From positions 620,001 to 684,000 of the forward strand of contig JAJNNC010000001.1 in the NCBI GenBank assembly GCA_021730635.1: 64,000 bases of DNA, written 5' to 3'. The notes under the pieces are model-generated. The model was given only the letters and a program-made list of their open reading frames with translations. It did no database searches and was not told where the DNA came from. Shown piece after piece: positions 1 to 7,853 of the stretch (positions within the stretch are counted from its first letter, which is position 1; every line of letters starts with the position of its first letter). Position numbers and translations under genes: made by a program. Origin of the DNA: Catalimonadaceae bacterium JC749 (GTDB taxonomy: Bacteria; Bacteroidota; Bacteroidia; Cytophagales; Cyclobacteriaceae).

Positions 1-614
1 CCAAACATGTTTGGCAATTGCTCCTCATAAAGTATCGGTTCATTGGTAGAAAACTCAATACCAAATGGAAAATGAAAGAATTGTAACTCTTTGAAAATCA
101 ACTGTTCAATTCCTTGTTTAGATTCGTAAACATTCATCAAAGGCTGCATAGCCCTACTTAAATCTTCTTTATTAGTATTCTTGTCCTCCGCAAGGACATT
201 AACTAGATCAGTAATCAACCCTTTCATCATTTCAGAAATCTCTTCCCAGTTTTTTATGCCTGTAAACTCACCCAATTCACTAGTTTGATAGATGACTTCT
301 GTCATTTGGTATTTTGAGAACCTATCCGCCAATTTAGGGGGTATGTTGAACTCACTTAAATTGGTTTTATAGCGCCATCTGATGGTATAACTTGTTTCTG
401 TAGAATCGATCACATTAAAGTTTACAATATAGGATGAAGAATCATCCTTAGATAAGCTGCCATCTTTCCACTGTCTCTTTATTTTGGTTACTTTGAAATC
501 ATAAGAATCGCCTATTGACCAATAAGAAACGAAAGGAATCGTTGTGTTATCTGATTGACCAAAACAAGCTAAAGAGTTTATGACCAAAATACATATTGTA
601 GTTGTTATTCTCAT
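1..614 (-). CDS. Secreted protein of unknown function (3' end beyond window)
   Basis: An uninterrupted reading frame runs leftward from an ATG at 614 and leaves the window at base 1, so about 204 residues are visible and the C-terminus is missing. Residues 1-19 (starting MRITTTICIL, ending ACFGQ) look like a Sec signal peptide with cleavage after a Gly-Gln type site, common in Bacteroidota. The remainder is polar, with beta-type stretches and no family motif that I recognise. It is preceded by a long intergenic region and looks monocistronic in what is visible. Function unknown; probably periplasmic or secreted. Confidence 0.75.
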   Translation of the reverse strand, partial: MRITTTICILVINSLACFGQSDNTTIPFVSYWSIGDSYDFKVTKIKRQWKDGSLSKDDSSSYIVNFNVIDSTETSYTIRWRYKTNLSEFNIPPKLADRFSKYQMTEVIYQTSELGEFTGIKNWEEISEMMKGLITDLVNVLAEDKNTNKEDLSRAMQPLMNVYESKQGIEQLIFKELQFFHFPFGIEFSTNEPILYEEQLPNMF

Positions 615-1039
615 CTTTTTCTTTTCAATGCCATAGAACACCTGTATAAACACCACTTTAGACAGGAGAGCGAGTGGCGTTTATGTAGTCTATAGCTGAT
701 GAAGATAATGCATTTGCAATATTATTACCACAAAAAGTTATATTTTTTCTATAAATACAAACAATAAATGAATACAAATGAGTAAAGGTTCTATTTGTAT
801 ACAAACGTTTGACCGTTACACTAGACGCTTGATGCTCACCTGCTGTCAGGATCAATAGCGTGCCTTACCGTATCTGTGGCAGAGGCCTTATGGGATCCGG
901 GTCTCGACCCTTTAGGGAACCTCGAGCGGGTTCCTACCGGTACCGTGTCGAGGTTAAGTGTAACGCTTCTAAATAAAAAAGCCTCCCCGGAAAAGGAAGG
1001 CTTCTGACTTACGCGGGTAAGTTTTTCAGTAATTTGCCG
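615..1039. other. Intergenic region with nested hairpins, no gene seen
   Basis: About 425 bases without a convincing gene. The part up to about 840 is AT-rich and would hold the promoter of the leftward secreted protein. Bases 899-953 are GC-rich and densely self-complementary: GGGTC/GACCC at 899-910, GGAACC/GGTTCC at 916-934, and CCTCGA/TCGAGG at 920-953. The last two overlap and are mutually exclusive. A terminator for the upstream neighbour lies at 974-1004. A 65-codon open frame at 658-855 has no supporting features. Confidence 0.5.
974..1004 (-). terminator. Rho-independent terminator after the HU/DUF4469 gene
   Basis: Read on the minus strand, AAGCCTTCC pairs with GGGGAGGCTT across a short loop and is followed by a run of six T. 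It lies 36 bases downstream of the stop codon of the gene at 1040-1738, the normal position and strand for an intrinsic terminator. Confidence 0.8.
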
Positions 1040-1738
1040 TCAGGCTACTACCAGTGTCTGGTTCAGCTTACCGGTACGCAACTTATTAGTACCTTTCATC
1101 AGGGTTCGTACTTCCAGCGTATAATCTCCTTTTTTCAAAGTGTCCGGCACTGAAAACACCAGCTTCTTGGGCATATTCTGGGCTACCCGGTCTATCCGTG
1201 TGGCAGCCTGCTTGCTGTCTATCAAAAAGATACCCTGCTCGGGATCATCGAGATCGCCGATTTTTAGCTGCTCTCCCGTGATATCTACGGAGCCCCGAGG
1301 TGTAATCACATCATTGTAGGTCTGCGACCAATGGTCGTAGCAAGCTTTCAAAACAGGCATAGGAATACTGCTTTTTACCTTTTCTACTTTGATGCCCTGT
1401 ACTGCCTCGCGCAACAAACTGCCCAACCGCAGATTGATGTTTACCTGGTGGCGCTTCGGATCAAAATTATCCTCTTCGTTGGTAAATACCCCTGAGATGC
1501 TGTGGTCTATGATCAGATATTCTGAAGTGAAACCCTTTCCTGCTTTGAGCTGTTTGCCCAATGCCCGAAACAAGGCATGCGATACTGCCTTACACTCCGT
1601 ATCCTTTAAAATAGAGCCATCACCGGTTATCTCCTCTATCAGTTCATCAATGGTGCACTTCTCATTGTCCTGCACCGTAGCCATGAAGTCTGTAGGGTCC
1701 GGTGTGAGAGGGTTGTCCTGCAAACTGTACTTCAACAT
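1040..1738 (-). CDS. HU/IHF-like DNA-binding protein with DUF4469-type C-terminal domain
   Basis: 232 residues, no signal peptide. The N-terminal ~125 residues resemble the HU-like DNA-binding domain family of Bacteroidota (the Bvu_2165-like type): a helical segment with TIDELIEEITGDGSILKDTE, then the beta-arm region around 'FDPKRHQVNINLRLG'. The C-terminal ~100 residues resemble the DUF4469 Ig-like fold, with the typical 'ITPRGSVDITGEQLKIGDLD' region. Proteins of this pairing are common in Bacteroidota and uncharacterised; a nucleoid-associated role is an inference from the HU-like fold. It has its own terminator and appears monocistronic. Confidence 0.8.
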   Translation of the reverse strand: MLKYSLQDNPLTPDPTDFMATVQDNEKCTIDELIEEITGDGSILKDTECKAVSHALFRALGKQLKAGKGFTSEYLIIDHSISGVFTNEEDNFDPKRHQVNINLRLGSLLREAVQGIKVEKVKSSIPMPVLKACYDHWSQTYNDVITPRGSVDITGEQLKIGDLDDPEQGIFLIDSKQAATRIDRVAQNMPKKLVFSVPDTLKKGDYTLEVRTLMKGTNKLRTGKLNQTLVVA

Positions 1739-1917
1739 AACGTTATAATTTTAAATAAAACATTGATTTGTCTGGTACCTATGCAAGAACCTTGTCAGCC
1801 CTGAAACGGGGCATGCAATGTTTGAACAGAAAGGCCAGTCATCAAGACTTCAGGGAAAGAAAAGCAGTGATATGCCACACGCGGATATGAGTGCTGATCC
1901 TTTAGTATGAGCCTCTG

Positions 1918-2493
1918 TTAATAGTTAGCTAGTTGGTAACTCATAGTAAGGAGCAGGGCTCTGTTTTGGAGGGGTACCTCATCTATGATCACTCCCTGGT
2001 TGTTAATGACCGGTAAACCTCCCCGCATTATATTAACCATTCCTATGTTGTAACGCATTCCTAACATCACTTTTCGAGTTATGGCAAGATTAGCGCCTAA
2101 GTCAATCCCAAAATCAAAGGTATTATAACTCAATACAACGTTTTCTTCAAGGAGCAAATAGCCAAATTCAGGGCCAGCTTCCAGGTTCAGATGATTAAAT
2201 AGTTTGTACTGAAGGAGTATGGGAACGCTCAGGTAATACAGATCCTGTCGCCCCCCGCCTTTGTGGTTGAATAGTATTTCAGTTCGCCCCAGCAACTTAT
2301 CACTAATTGCCATGCTACCATAACCCCCCACTTGATAAGCCACACTGATTCCATTAAATACAATATCATAACCGAGTTCACCTGCTGCTACCATGTCAGA
2401 GACACCTATACCAGCTTTGAATCCTAGTTCTGTTTGAGCAATGGCCACAGCACTTAGGCACAGACTGAAGAGCATCAAGAATGTTTTTTTCAT
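1918..2493 (-). CDS. Outer-membrane beta-barrel protein (PorT-like), copy 2
   Basis: 191 residues with a clear signal peptide (residues 1-19, MKKTFLMLFS...AIAQ). The mature part shows alternating aromatic/small residues and the 'TELGFKAGIG', 'LSVPILLQYKL' and 'LEAGPEFGYLL' strands typical of the small outer-membrane beta-barrel (PorT/OMP_b-brl_2) proteins of Bacteroidota. It is a close paralogue of the gene at 2579-3154: same length, same N-terminal 15-residue pattern and same order of strands. It lies 85 bases downstream of that copy and is probably co-transcribed. Substrate unknown. Confidence 0.8.
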   Translation of the reverse strand: MKKTFLMLFSLCLSAVAIAQTELGFKAGIGVSDMVAAGELGYDIVFNGISVAYQVGGYGSMAISDKLLGRTEILFNHKGGGRQDLYYLSVPILLQYKLFNHLNLEAGPEFGYLLLEENVVLSYNTFDFGIDLGANLAITRKVMLGMRYNIGMVNIMRGGLPVINNQGVIIDEVPLQNRALLLTMSYQLANY

Positions 2494-2578
2494 TTGGTTT
2501 ATTGTTTGGGTAAAGACTTGCCAATAATATTCTCAGCACCTTCATAAGGTGCGAATTGTAGCATCATAAGTTTCATTA

Positions 2579-3154
2579 TTAACGGGTTAATCGGTAATTC
2601 ATAGAGAGCTGAAGGGCTCTGTTTTGCAGTTGTATCGTACCTGCGGGTGTTCCTTGATCATTGGGTATCTGCATGTCTACTTCCAGCATCTCAATGATGC
2701 CTATACAGTAGCGTAAACCAAGCATAAGCTTGGGACTTATGGCTAGATTGGCCCCCAGATCCATGCCTACATCGAATGATTTAAACCCTATGGCTGGATT
2801 CTTCGCATACAGCAAGTAACTAAGTTCAGGGCCAGCTTCAAGCCTTAGATATTCGAGTAGCTTATACTGTAGCAATAGCGGCAAACTCACGTAGTGCAGC
2901 CGCTGTTCTTCTGCACCTTTGCTGTTGAATAGTATTTCAGTCCTGGCCAGTAGCTTATCTTTAAGAGCAACTGTTCCATAACCTCCTAGTTGATAAGCCA
3001 ATGCAGGGTCGAAGGTTACGAAGTCATTATTTACCGGTTCTCCTATGATTGCCAGGTTAGAGGTACCTATACTGGCTTTAAGACCTAGTTCTGTTTGGGC
3101 GATGGCCACAGTGCATAGGCACATACCGGAAAGCATCAAGAATGTTTTTTTCAT
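2579..3154 (-). CDS. Outer-membrane beta-barrel protein (PorT-like), copy 1
   Basis: 191 residues. The signal peptide occupies residues 1-19 and the beta-barrel body has the same landmarks as its neighbour ('LHYVSLPLLLQYKLLEYLRLEAGPELSYLL'). The two genes share not only protein similarity but also nearly identical DNA around the start codon (2476-2507 versus 3136-3167), so the tandem duplication included the translation start. Divergence is strongest in the surface-loop-like stretches (residues ~30-50 and ~155-175), as expected for a barrel whose loops vary. Confidence 0.8.
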   Translation of the reverse strand: MKKTFLMLSGMCLCTVAIAQTELGLKASIGTSNLAIIGEPVNNDFVTFDPALAYQLGGYGTVALKDKLLARTEILFNSKGAEEQRLHYVSLPLLLQYKLLEYLRLEAGPELSYLLYAKNPAIGFKSFDVGMDLGANLAISPKLMLGLRYCIGIIEMLEVDMQIPNDQGTPAGTIQLQNRALQLSMNYRLTR

Positions 3155-3479
3155 TTGGTTTATTGTTTATAGTAACGGGCAGCCCAACTGATGTTGACAG
3201 ACAAGGGTAGTAGGTGTGCAGGCTGGCATAAAAAATTGCCTCGTAGTTGGGGGTTGCTGCCATTTCCTGAAAAAACGCGTCTGAAGGCGCTTTATTTTTC
3301 TACCTTCCTGCTTTTTTTCTATTCTCGATGCTTATTCTTATAAGTCCTGGATGATCTCGAAGTGTCTGCCTTCACATAGGATTGGTATCAACCGACCAAC
3401 AATAGTAAGAGGATGCAGATCTTGTGGCAATGACCAAAGACCATCAGATTAAAGAAAGGAAAAACACTAGGAATGAGGA
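3155..3479. other. Intergenic region, nothing recognised
   Basis: 325 bases between the paired beta-barrel genes and the bestrophin gene. It should contain the promoter of the beta-barrel pair, but no clear -33/-7 pair could be assigned. Short open frames here overlap neighbouring genes in the wrong frame and are not supported. Confidence 0.4.
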
Positions 3480-4499
3480 TTACATCAGAATGTTGTTTAC
3501 CGGTTTGATCGCTTCGGGTAGCTGTTGCTCATCGAGCATTTCCCGCAGGTCAATTTCTATCGTCCGGCTTAGAGAAGCCATGGGAATATCATTGGCCGTA
3601 CCCTCAAAAGGATTTTCAGTAGCCTCTCCTATTTTTTCCATGGTCTGAAATACCCAGGTCACTAACACACTAAAAGGAATGGTAAGCCACACCATGTTGT
3701 CCCCTAATTTCTCAAACTCCTGCAACATGCCAAAAGGGACCAGGATAATGAACAGCCACACAAAGAACAGATTCACAGTGGCAAACTGACGGGGATAAGG
3801 GAAGTTTTTGATGCGTTCACATTTGCCTTGCTGCTCATAGAAATCTTTCAACAGATTTTCCATCTCCATATGCCTGAAATTATCAATCAACCCCTGCTCC
3901 CATAATTCTTTCAGGGCTTTGGATTGCAGGCTGATGATCTGCGTCGCCCGGTTTTTCTTGCTGAGAATGTATGCTTTTTCTTCCGGCGATAAAAAAGGGG
4001 AGAGTTCGTCTTCCAGTTTGTTTTCGTGCTCCGGTATACTGTAATGGTTGCGGTATTCAGCATTGTAGCTTTTCACCAGATTCTCCCAGTTTCTCGCCTC
4101 TCTCAACTGAAAGCGGAGTGCCGTCAGCCAGGCCACATGCCGGTAAATGAGCTGGGTATGGATCTGCTGTAGCTCGTTTTCAGTCAGGGAACTGTTCGCA
4201 TGCTGGTTGGTCACAAAATCTTTGACCATAATACCCCATGTCCGGCTGGAATTTACAATAGCACCCCAGATCTGCCGGGCTTCCCAAAGGCGGTCATAAG
4301 TCGCATTGTTTTTAAAACCTACCAGAAAGGCCACCGCCGTACCAATCAAAGCAATAGGAAGCCAGGGGATGCTTAACCACTTCCACTGCAACAATTCATA
4401 CAAGAGTGTAGGAATCGTAGCCAGCAGGAGAAGCAGCCAAATATCTCTCCTGGTCCAAATCAGTACTTCTTTGAGTGAATAATGTCGTCCGGAATGCAT
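3480..4499 (-). CDS. Bestrophin-family ion channel
   Basis: 339 residues, an inner-membrane protein of the bestrophin/UPF0187 family. The N-terminal part shows 'YSLKEVLIWTRRDIWLLLLLATIPTLLYEL', a second hydrophobic helix at ~45-62, and then the family's characteristic 'GFKNNATYDRLWEARQIWG' segment with 'VNSSRTWG' after it. Two further membrane helices lie around residues 238-258 and 268-285, followed by 'PFEGTANDIPM', the conserved acidic cytoplasmic motif region of bestrophins. Bacterial members form pentameric channels, often cation-selective. The length matches the bacterial family. Apparently monocistronic. Confidence 0.9.
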   Translation of the reverse strand: MHSGRHYSLKEVLIWTRRDIWLLLLLATIPTLLYELLQWKWLSIPWLPIALIGTAVAFLVGFKNNATYDRLWEARQIWGAIVNSSRTWGIMVKDFVTNQHANSSLTENELQQIHTQLIYRHVAWLTALRFQLREARNWENLVKSYNAEYRNHYSIPEHENKLEDELSPFLSPEEKAYILSKKNRATQIISLQSKALKELWEQGLIDNFRHMEMENLLKDFYEQQGKCERIKNFPYPRQFATVNLFFVWLFIILVPFGMLQEFEKLGDNMVWLTIPFSVLVTWVFQTMEKIGEATENPFEGTANDIPMASLSRTIEIDLREMLDEQQLPEAIKPVNNILM

Positions 4500-4522
4500 A
4501 AAACAGCGGTTAGAATGATGAC

Positions 4523-4701
4523 TAGGCTGTGTCTGATTAATATTTTTGAGCTTGAAAAGTGAAGATTTTGTTCTTGGGCGAGTGTGCTTTTGACGGCATA
4601 GCCTAAGCTATGGTGGATAAAAGACAGGAAGTCCAAGGTCCGCCGTGGAGCGGCAAAAAATCTCTTTTTCGGGCCAAAGGGTATTGATCAAACACAGCCT
4701 A
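4523..4701. mobile_element. MITE-like element with 18-bp terminal inverted repeats and TA flanks
   Basis: The left end reads AGGCTGTGTCTGATTAAT (4524-4541). The right end, on the opposite strand, reads AGGCTGTGTTTGATCAAT (4701-4684 complement). Sixteen of 18 positions match. Each end abuts a TA dinucleotide (4523-4524 and 4700-4701), consistent with a TA target duplication as in the IS630/Tc1-mariner group; a TNA-type IS5 target cannot be excluded. The 175-bp interior has no coding capacity and contains a near-central hairpin CATAGC-CTAA-GCTATG at 4597-4612. No transposase is present, so movement would need one elsewhere in the genome. Confidence 0.7.
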
Positions 4702-4877
4702 AAATAAAAAATATCTTCGGGTTCCGCTGTATAGCCCCTAAAATTTTAGTCCGGTTTTCTAACCTATGGGTCAGCAAAGTGCTGTATCTCCCGCTTTTCA
4801 TATCACACTCTTTTTCACGTCAGGGTCAACCCTGTTTCTGCAACCTCATACAAAGCATTCGTGGTTGTATGCAGTAC
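4702..4877. other. Intergenic region, nothing recognised
   Basis: The stretch between the MITE-like element and the end of the methyltransferase gene holds no gene or convincing signal. Open frames that run through it are shadows of the methyltransferase gene. Confidence 0.4.
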
Positions 4878-5687
4878 TCATTTTGCAAGTTCATTCTGCC
4901 CCAACGGCTCACTTTCAGCCGTAGCTCTTGTAAAAGGAATGATTTTAGGCACTTGCGAACGGTAGGCTCTATAGGTATCCCCAAAGGCATGCATGAGATC
5001 CCTTTCTTCATGGTAAATGCCAATGAAGATATAGGTGGTCATGCCCAGCGTAAAGACCAGGTGGCCTAGCGTCATGACAGGGGCAAACCAGAAGGCTACC
5101 AGAAAACTGAAATAAATAGGATGGCGGATCAGTTTATAGAACCCGGGAGCCCGAAAGGCGAGTTTGCCCGACTTCTTGTTTTCTCTGCCATACAGATATA
5201 CCTGCCTTAAGCCGAACAAATCAAAATGATTGATAAGAAAAGTGCTGATCAGCAGCAAAACCCAGCCCAGAAGTGAAAGGAAGAAGAAAACATCACCGAC
5301 CAGCGAATGGCTAAGGTCCCAGAGGGTTAGCTGGATAGGTTGCCAGCAATAAAACAAAACAATCAGTGCCAGGCTAGCCAGGAGCACATAGGTGCTTCGC
5401 TCTATGGGCGTGGGAACGATTTTCGTCCATTGCTTTTTAAATGCCGGACGCGCCATCACACTGTGCTGTGCACCAAACAAAGCGATCAGCAACAGATCGA
5501 TCAGCAGAGCCGGCAAAACCGGTAAGACCTGATGCCCTGTATCCAGTGTTTTTGCAAACAGGGGGGCAAGTTGCTGGCCAAAACTGAACCTGGAAACATT
5601 CTCCACAAAACCGATCAGATAGAGAAAGGTGGCAAAAAAAATAGCATAGCAGACGATGGCATACATAAAATACAGAAGCTTTTTCAT
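4878..5687 (-). CDS. mddA: Methanethiol S-methyltransferase (MddA-type, NnrU/ICMT superfamily)
   Basis: 269-residue integral membrane protein with five to six hydrophobic helices. It carries signature stretches of the MddA family: 'FGAQHSVMARPAFKKQWT' (~residue 92), 'PTPIERSTYVLLASLAL', 'NHFDLFGLRQVYLYG' (~178), 'RHPIYFSFLVAFWFAPVMTLGHL' (~208) and the C-terminal 'EERDLMHAFGDTYRAYRSQVPKIIP'. MddA transfers a methyl group from S-adenosylmethionine to methanethiol, giving dimethyl sulfide. The His-Pro and Glu-Glu-Arg motifs are the cofactor-binding elements of the ICMT fold. The start codon overlaps the stop of the upstream gene by four bases (ATGA), so the two are translationally coupled. Confidence 0.85.
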   Translation of the reverse strand: MKKLLYFMYAIVCYAIFFATFLYLIGFVENVSRFSFGQQLAPLFAKTLDTGHQVLPVLPALLIDLLLIALFGAQHSVMARPAFKKQWTKIVPTPIERSTYVLLASLALIVLFYCWQPIQLTLWDLSHSLVGDVFFFLSLLGWVLLLISTFLINHFDLFGLRQVYLYGRENKKSGKLAFRAPGFYKLIRHPIYFSFLVAFWFAPVMTLGHLVFTLGMTTYIFIGIYHEERDLMHAFGDTYRAYRSQVPKIIPFTRATAESEPLGQNELAK

Positions 5688-6451
5688 GACATTATAGTAT
5701 TTAAGTTTGTAGAATATGCGTTGTGCAGTTCAGCCGGGGTTCGCGCATACGCTTCCTGGTCCTGTATACTGAAATAGTAGCGGCCCATAGCGAAGATGGG
5801 GCGGGCAGGAAGGCTCACCTTACCGATCATAGGGTTCTCCTTGCTGCGGGTAGGTTGCCCCAGAGACGCTCCATTCAGTGTTGCGGTGGAGGAGGTAATG
5901 GGAAACATCCGCCGGGGCATGAGTATGCCAGCGTGACCATTGGGAAAGCGGCCGGATAAGTTGATGGTGCCTGCATCAAACAACAGGTCACCTAATTTTT
6001 CTATAGTTCGCATCACCACAGGAGCACGCCAAATCCGTTCGGGCAAGCTTACACTGATCGCATTCATGGCATTGATCAGCGGCGAGGTCTTCATCACAAT
6101 CTCCCATACCAGGGCCGGTTGATCCATCTCAATACGGAGCCGATGGGCGCCTATCCAGGAAAGTGTAATGTGAGCCGATTGCACATGCGCTACAGCCCTG
6201 CCATAATACCGCGGACAGGCGGTGTCATGACTGGGTCCATCCACATAGATAGACCAGCTATGATCAGGTGTGCGATGCCATACCGTGCGGTAAGGGGCAA
6301 AATCATTTTCAGGAAATTCTCGAAGGGCCAGCACATGACCTGAGGTAAAGGGCAGTGCCATCACACCATAGCCACGACCATACTCATAGCCAGGCAGGGG
6401 CGAACGGTTGACAAGCGGTTTTATTTCCAGAGCTTTGCGTTTAATATGCAT
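5684..6451 (-). CDS. Protein of unknown function coupled to mddA
   Basis: 255 residues, no signal peptide and no obvious membrane helix. I do not recognise the family. Visible features are a Gly/Tyr-rich N-terminus ('PGYEYGRGYGVMALPFTSGHVLALREFP'), a mainly beta-strand first half containing 'TVWHRTPDHSWSIYVDG', and 'WRAPVVMRTIEKLGDLLFDAGTINLSGRFPNG' in the middle. The fold may be a beta-sandwich or lipocalin-like barrel, but that is a guess. It is first in a two-gene operon with the methyltransferase (four-base overlap) and is transcribed divergently from the AraC regulator, which is therefore its likely regulator. Confidence 0.7.
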   Translation of the reverse strand: MHIKRKALEIKPLVNRSPLPGYEYGRGYGVMALPFTSGHVLALREFPENDFAPYRTVWHRTPDHSWSIYVDGPSHDTACPRYYGRAVAHVQSAHITLSWIGAHRLRIEMDQPALVWEIVMKTSPLINAMNAISVSLPERIWRAPVVMRTIEKLGDLLFDAGTINLSGRFPNGHAGILMPRRMFPITSSTATLNGASLGQPTRSKENPMIGKVSLPARPIFAMGRYYFSIQDQEAYARTPAELHNAYSTNLNTIMS

Positions 6452-6642
6452 GGGAAACTTTTTAAAGGGTGATTGGGCTATTGATAAAGGTTATTTGCTT
6501 CTATCGTCAGGAATGACATACAAAACTAGACAGTAGCCCTGGGAGGGCCATGACTGAAACGCCGTATCCTTTAACTGAGGCTCCAGGATTTACTATTTTT
6601 GCTAAATTTTCTATCTTAGACAGCGGTTAGAAGAGAAACCAT

Positions 6643-7665
6643 ATGGATGTACTTTCTGAAGTGTTGCACGTAGTCAGGTTAACAGGCGCCATTTTTTTTG
6701 TTGGCAACTTATCTGACCCCTGGTCCGTCTTGACACCCTCGCACGATGAACTCGCCAGGGGGATGCAATCGAAGGCGGAATGCATTATCATTCTTCATAT
6801 TGTGACAGAAGGAAGGTGCTGGATACAGTTGGAAAACAAAGCGTCATTTGTGTTGGAAAAAGGAAATATGATCATATTTCCCCGCTGTAACACTCATGTT
6901 ATGCGCGGAAAAACACAAACAAACCCAGTACCCGTTATGAAGTTGCTCCGTTTTGAGGACAGAAAAGAGCCCTGCCAATTAGATTACGGGGGAGGAGGAG
7001 AGAGAATAAGTTTGATCTGCGGCTACTTGAAATGTGACCAGCGCTTTAATCCCCTGATAGGAGCCTTACCTGAAGTACTTCTCCTGTCGCCCCCCAATGA
7101 AAACCTGAGAAGGAATACGCAAAACAACCCTGACATGGCTTCAAAAATCCTGTCATTGATACCCGGTAGCTGGATGGATACGACCCTCAACTATCTGAAA
7201 CAGGAAATGGCACATCAAAATGTGGGATGTGCTACTATGGTCACCCGGCTCACCGAACTGCTGTTTGTGGAGGTGCTGAGAAGATATATGCACGAGTTGC
7301 CGGAGAAAAGTAATGGCTGGTTGGCGGGCATCAGAGACCCTGAAGTAGGAAAAGCATTACAATTGTTGCATGCCCATCCGGAAAAGAAATGGGATGTCCA
7401 GCAACTGGCCCTGGCGGTGGGTGCCTCACGCTCTGCCCTGGCCCAGCGGTTTCATGACCTGATAGGTGAACCCCCTATCCGGTACCTGACCGGTTGGCGT
7501 ATGCAGCTGGCCAAACATCTTCTGACGCAACCTCATCTCAGCCTTTCTATGGTGGCCGAACAGGTAGGGTATGATTCCGATATCACTTTCAGCAGAGCCT
7601 TTAAACGCTATACCGGTCACCCTCCCGCCAGCTGGCGAAATCAGGTGTTGGAGCAAGCCTTATAA
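6643..7665 (+). CDS. AraC-family transcriptional regulator with cupin-type sensor domain
   Basis: 340 residues. The N-terminal ~200 residues match the AraC-associated cupin (Cupin_6 type): 'VRLTGAIFFVGNLSDPW', 'IVTEGRCWIQLENKASFVLEKGNMIIFPRCNTHVM'. Residues ~240-335 hold the double helix-turn-helix of AraC regulators, with 'WDVQQLALAVGASRSALAQRFHDLIGEPPIRYLTGWRM' and 'SLSMVAEQVGYDSDITFSRAFKRYTGHPPASWR'. It is transcribed away from the unknown-mddA operon across a 191-bp gap, the classic arrangement for a local regulator. Ligand unknown. Confidence 0.9.
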   Translation: MDVLSEVLHVVRLTGAIFFVGNLSDPWSVLTPSHDELARGMQSKAECIIILHIVTEGRCWIQLENKASFVLEKGNMIIFPRCNTHVMRGKTQTNPVPVMKLLRFEDRKEPCQLDYGGGGERISLICGYLKCDQRFNPLIGALPEVLLLSPPNENLRRNTQNNPDMASKILSLIPGSWMDTTLNYLKQEMAHQNVGCATMVTRLTELLFVEVLRRYMHELPEKSNGWLAGIRDPEVGKALQLLHAHPEKKWDVQQLALAVGASRSALAQRFHDLIGEPPIRYLTGWRMQLAKHLLTQPHLSLSMVAEQVGYDSDITFSRAFKRYTGHPPASWRNQVLEQAL

Positions 7666-7853
7666 TATTCCTAAAGTTAGCATTGGTTCTTCTATGTCAG
7701 GCACCAGAACTCACAGACTGGCAGTAACAGGCAGGCAGCAGTATAGTCATTGTTTTTGATCCTGACCGCCTTCTATGGATGATAGTCAGGAAGGGTCATT
7801 TGCCTGGCTTGTACATCAAACAAAATCTCAAGATATACAAAGGGCTGATACAT

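Noticed and set aside
658-855. 65-codon open frame on the minus strand
   Set aside because: AT-rich, no signal, no family pattern, no clear ribosome-binding site; it lies where the promoter of the leftward gene should be.
3078-3263. 61-codon open frame upstream of and overlapping a beta-barrel gene
   Set aside because: Overlaps the signal-peptide coding region in another frame and has no features of its own.
7760-7810. TCCTGAC/GTCAGGA inverted repeat between convergent genes as a terminator
   Set aside because: The stem is only seven bases with a loop of about 18 and no T tract on either strand.
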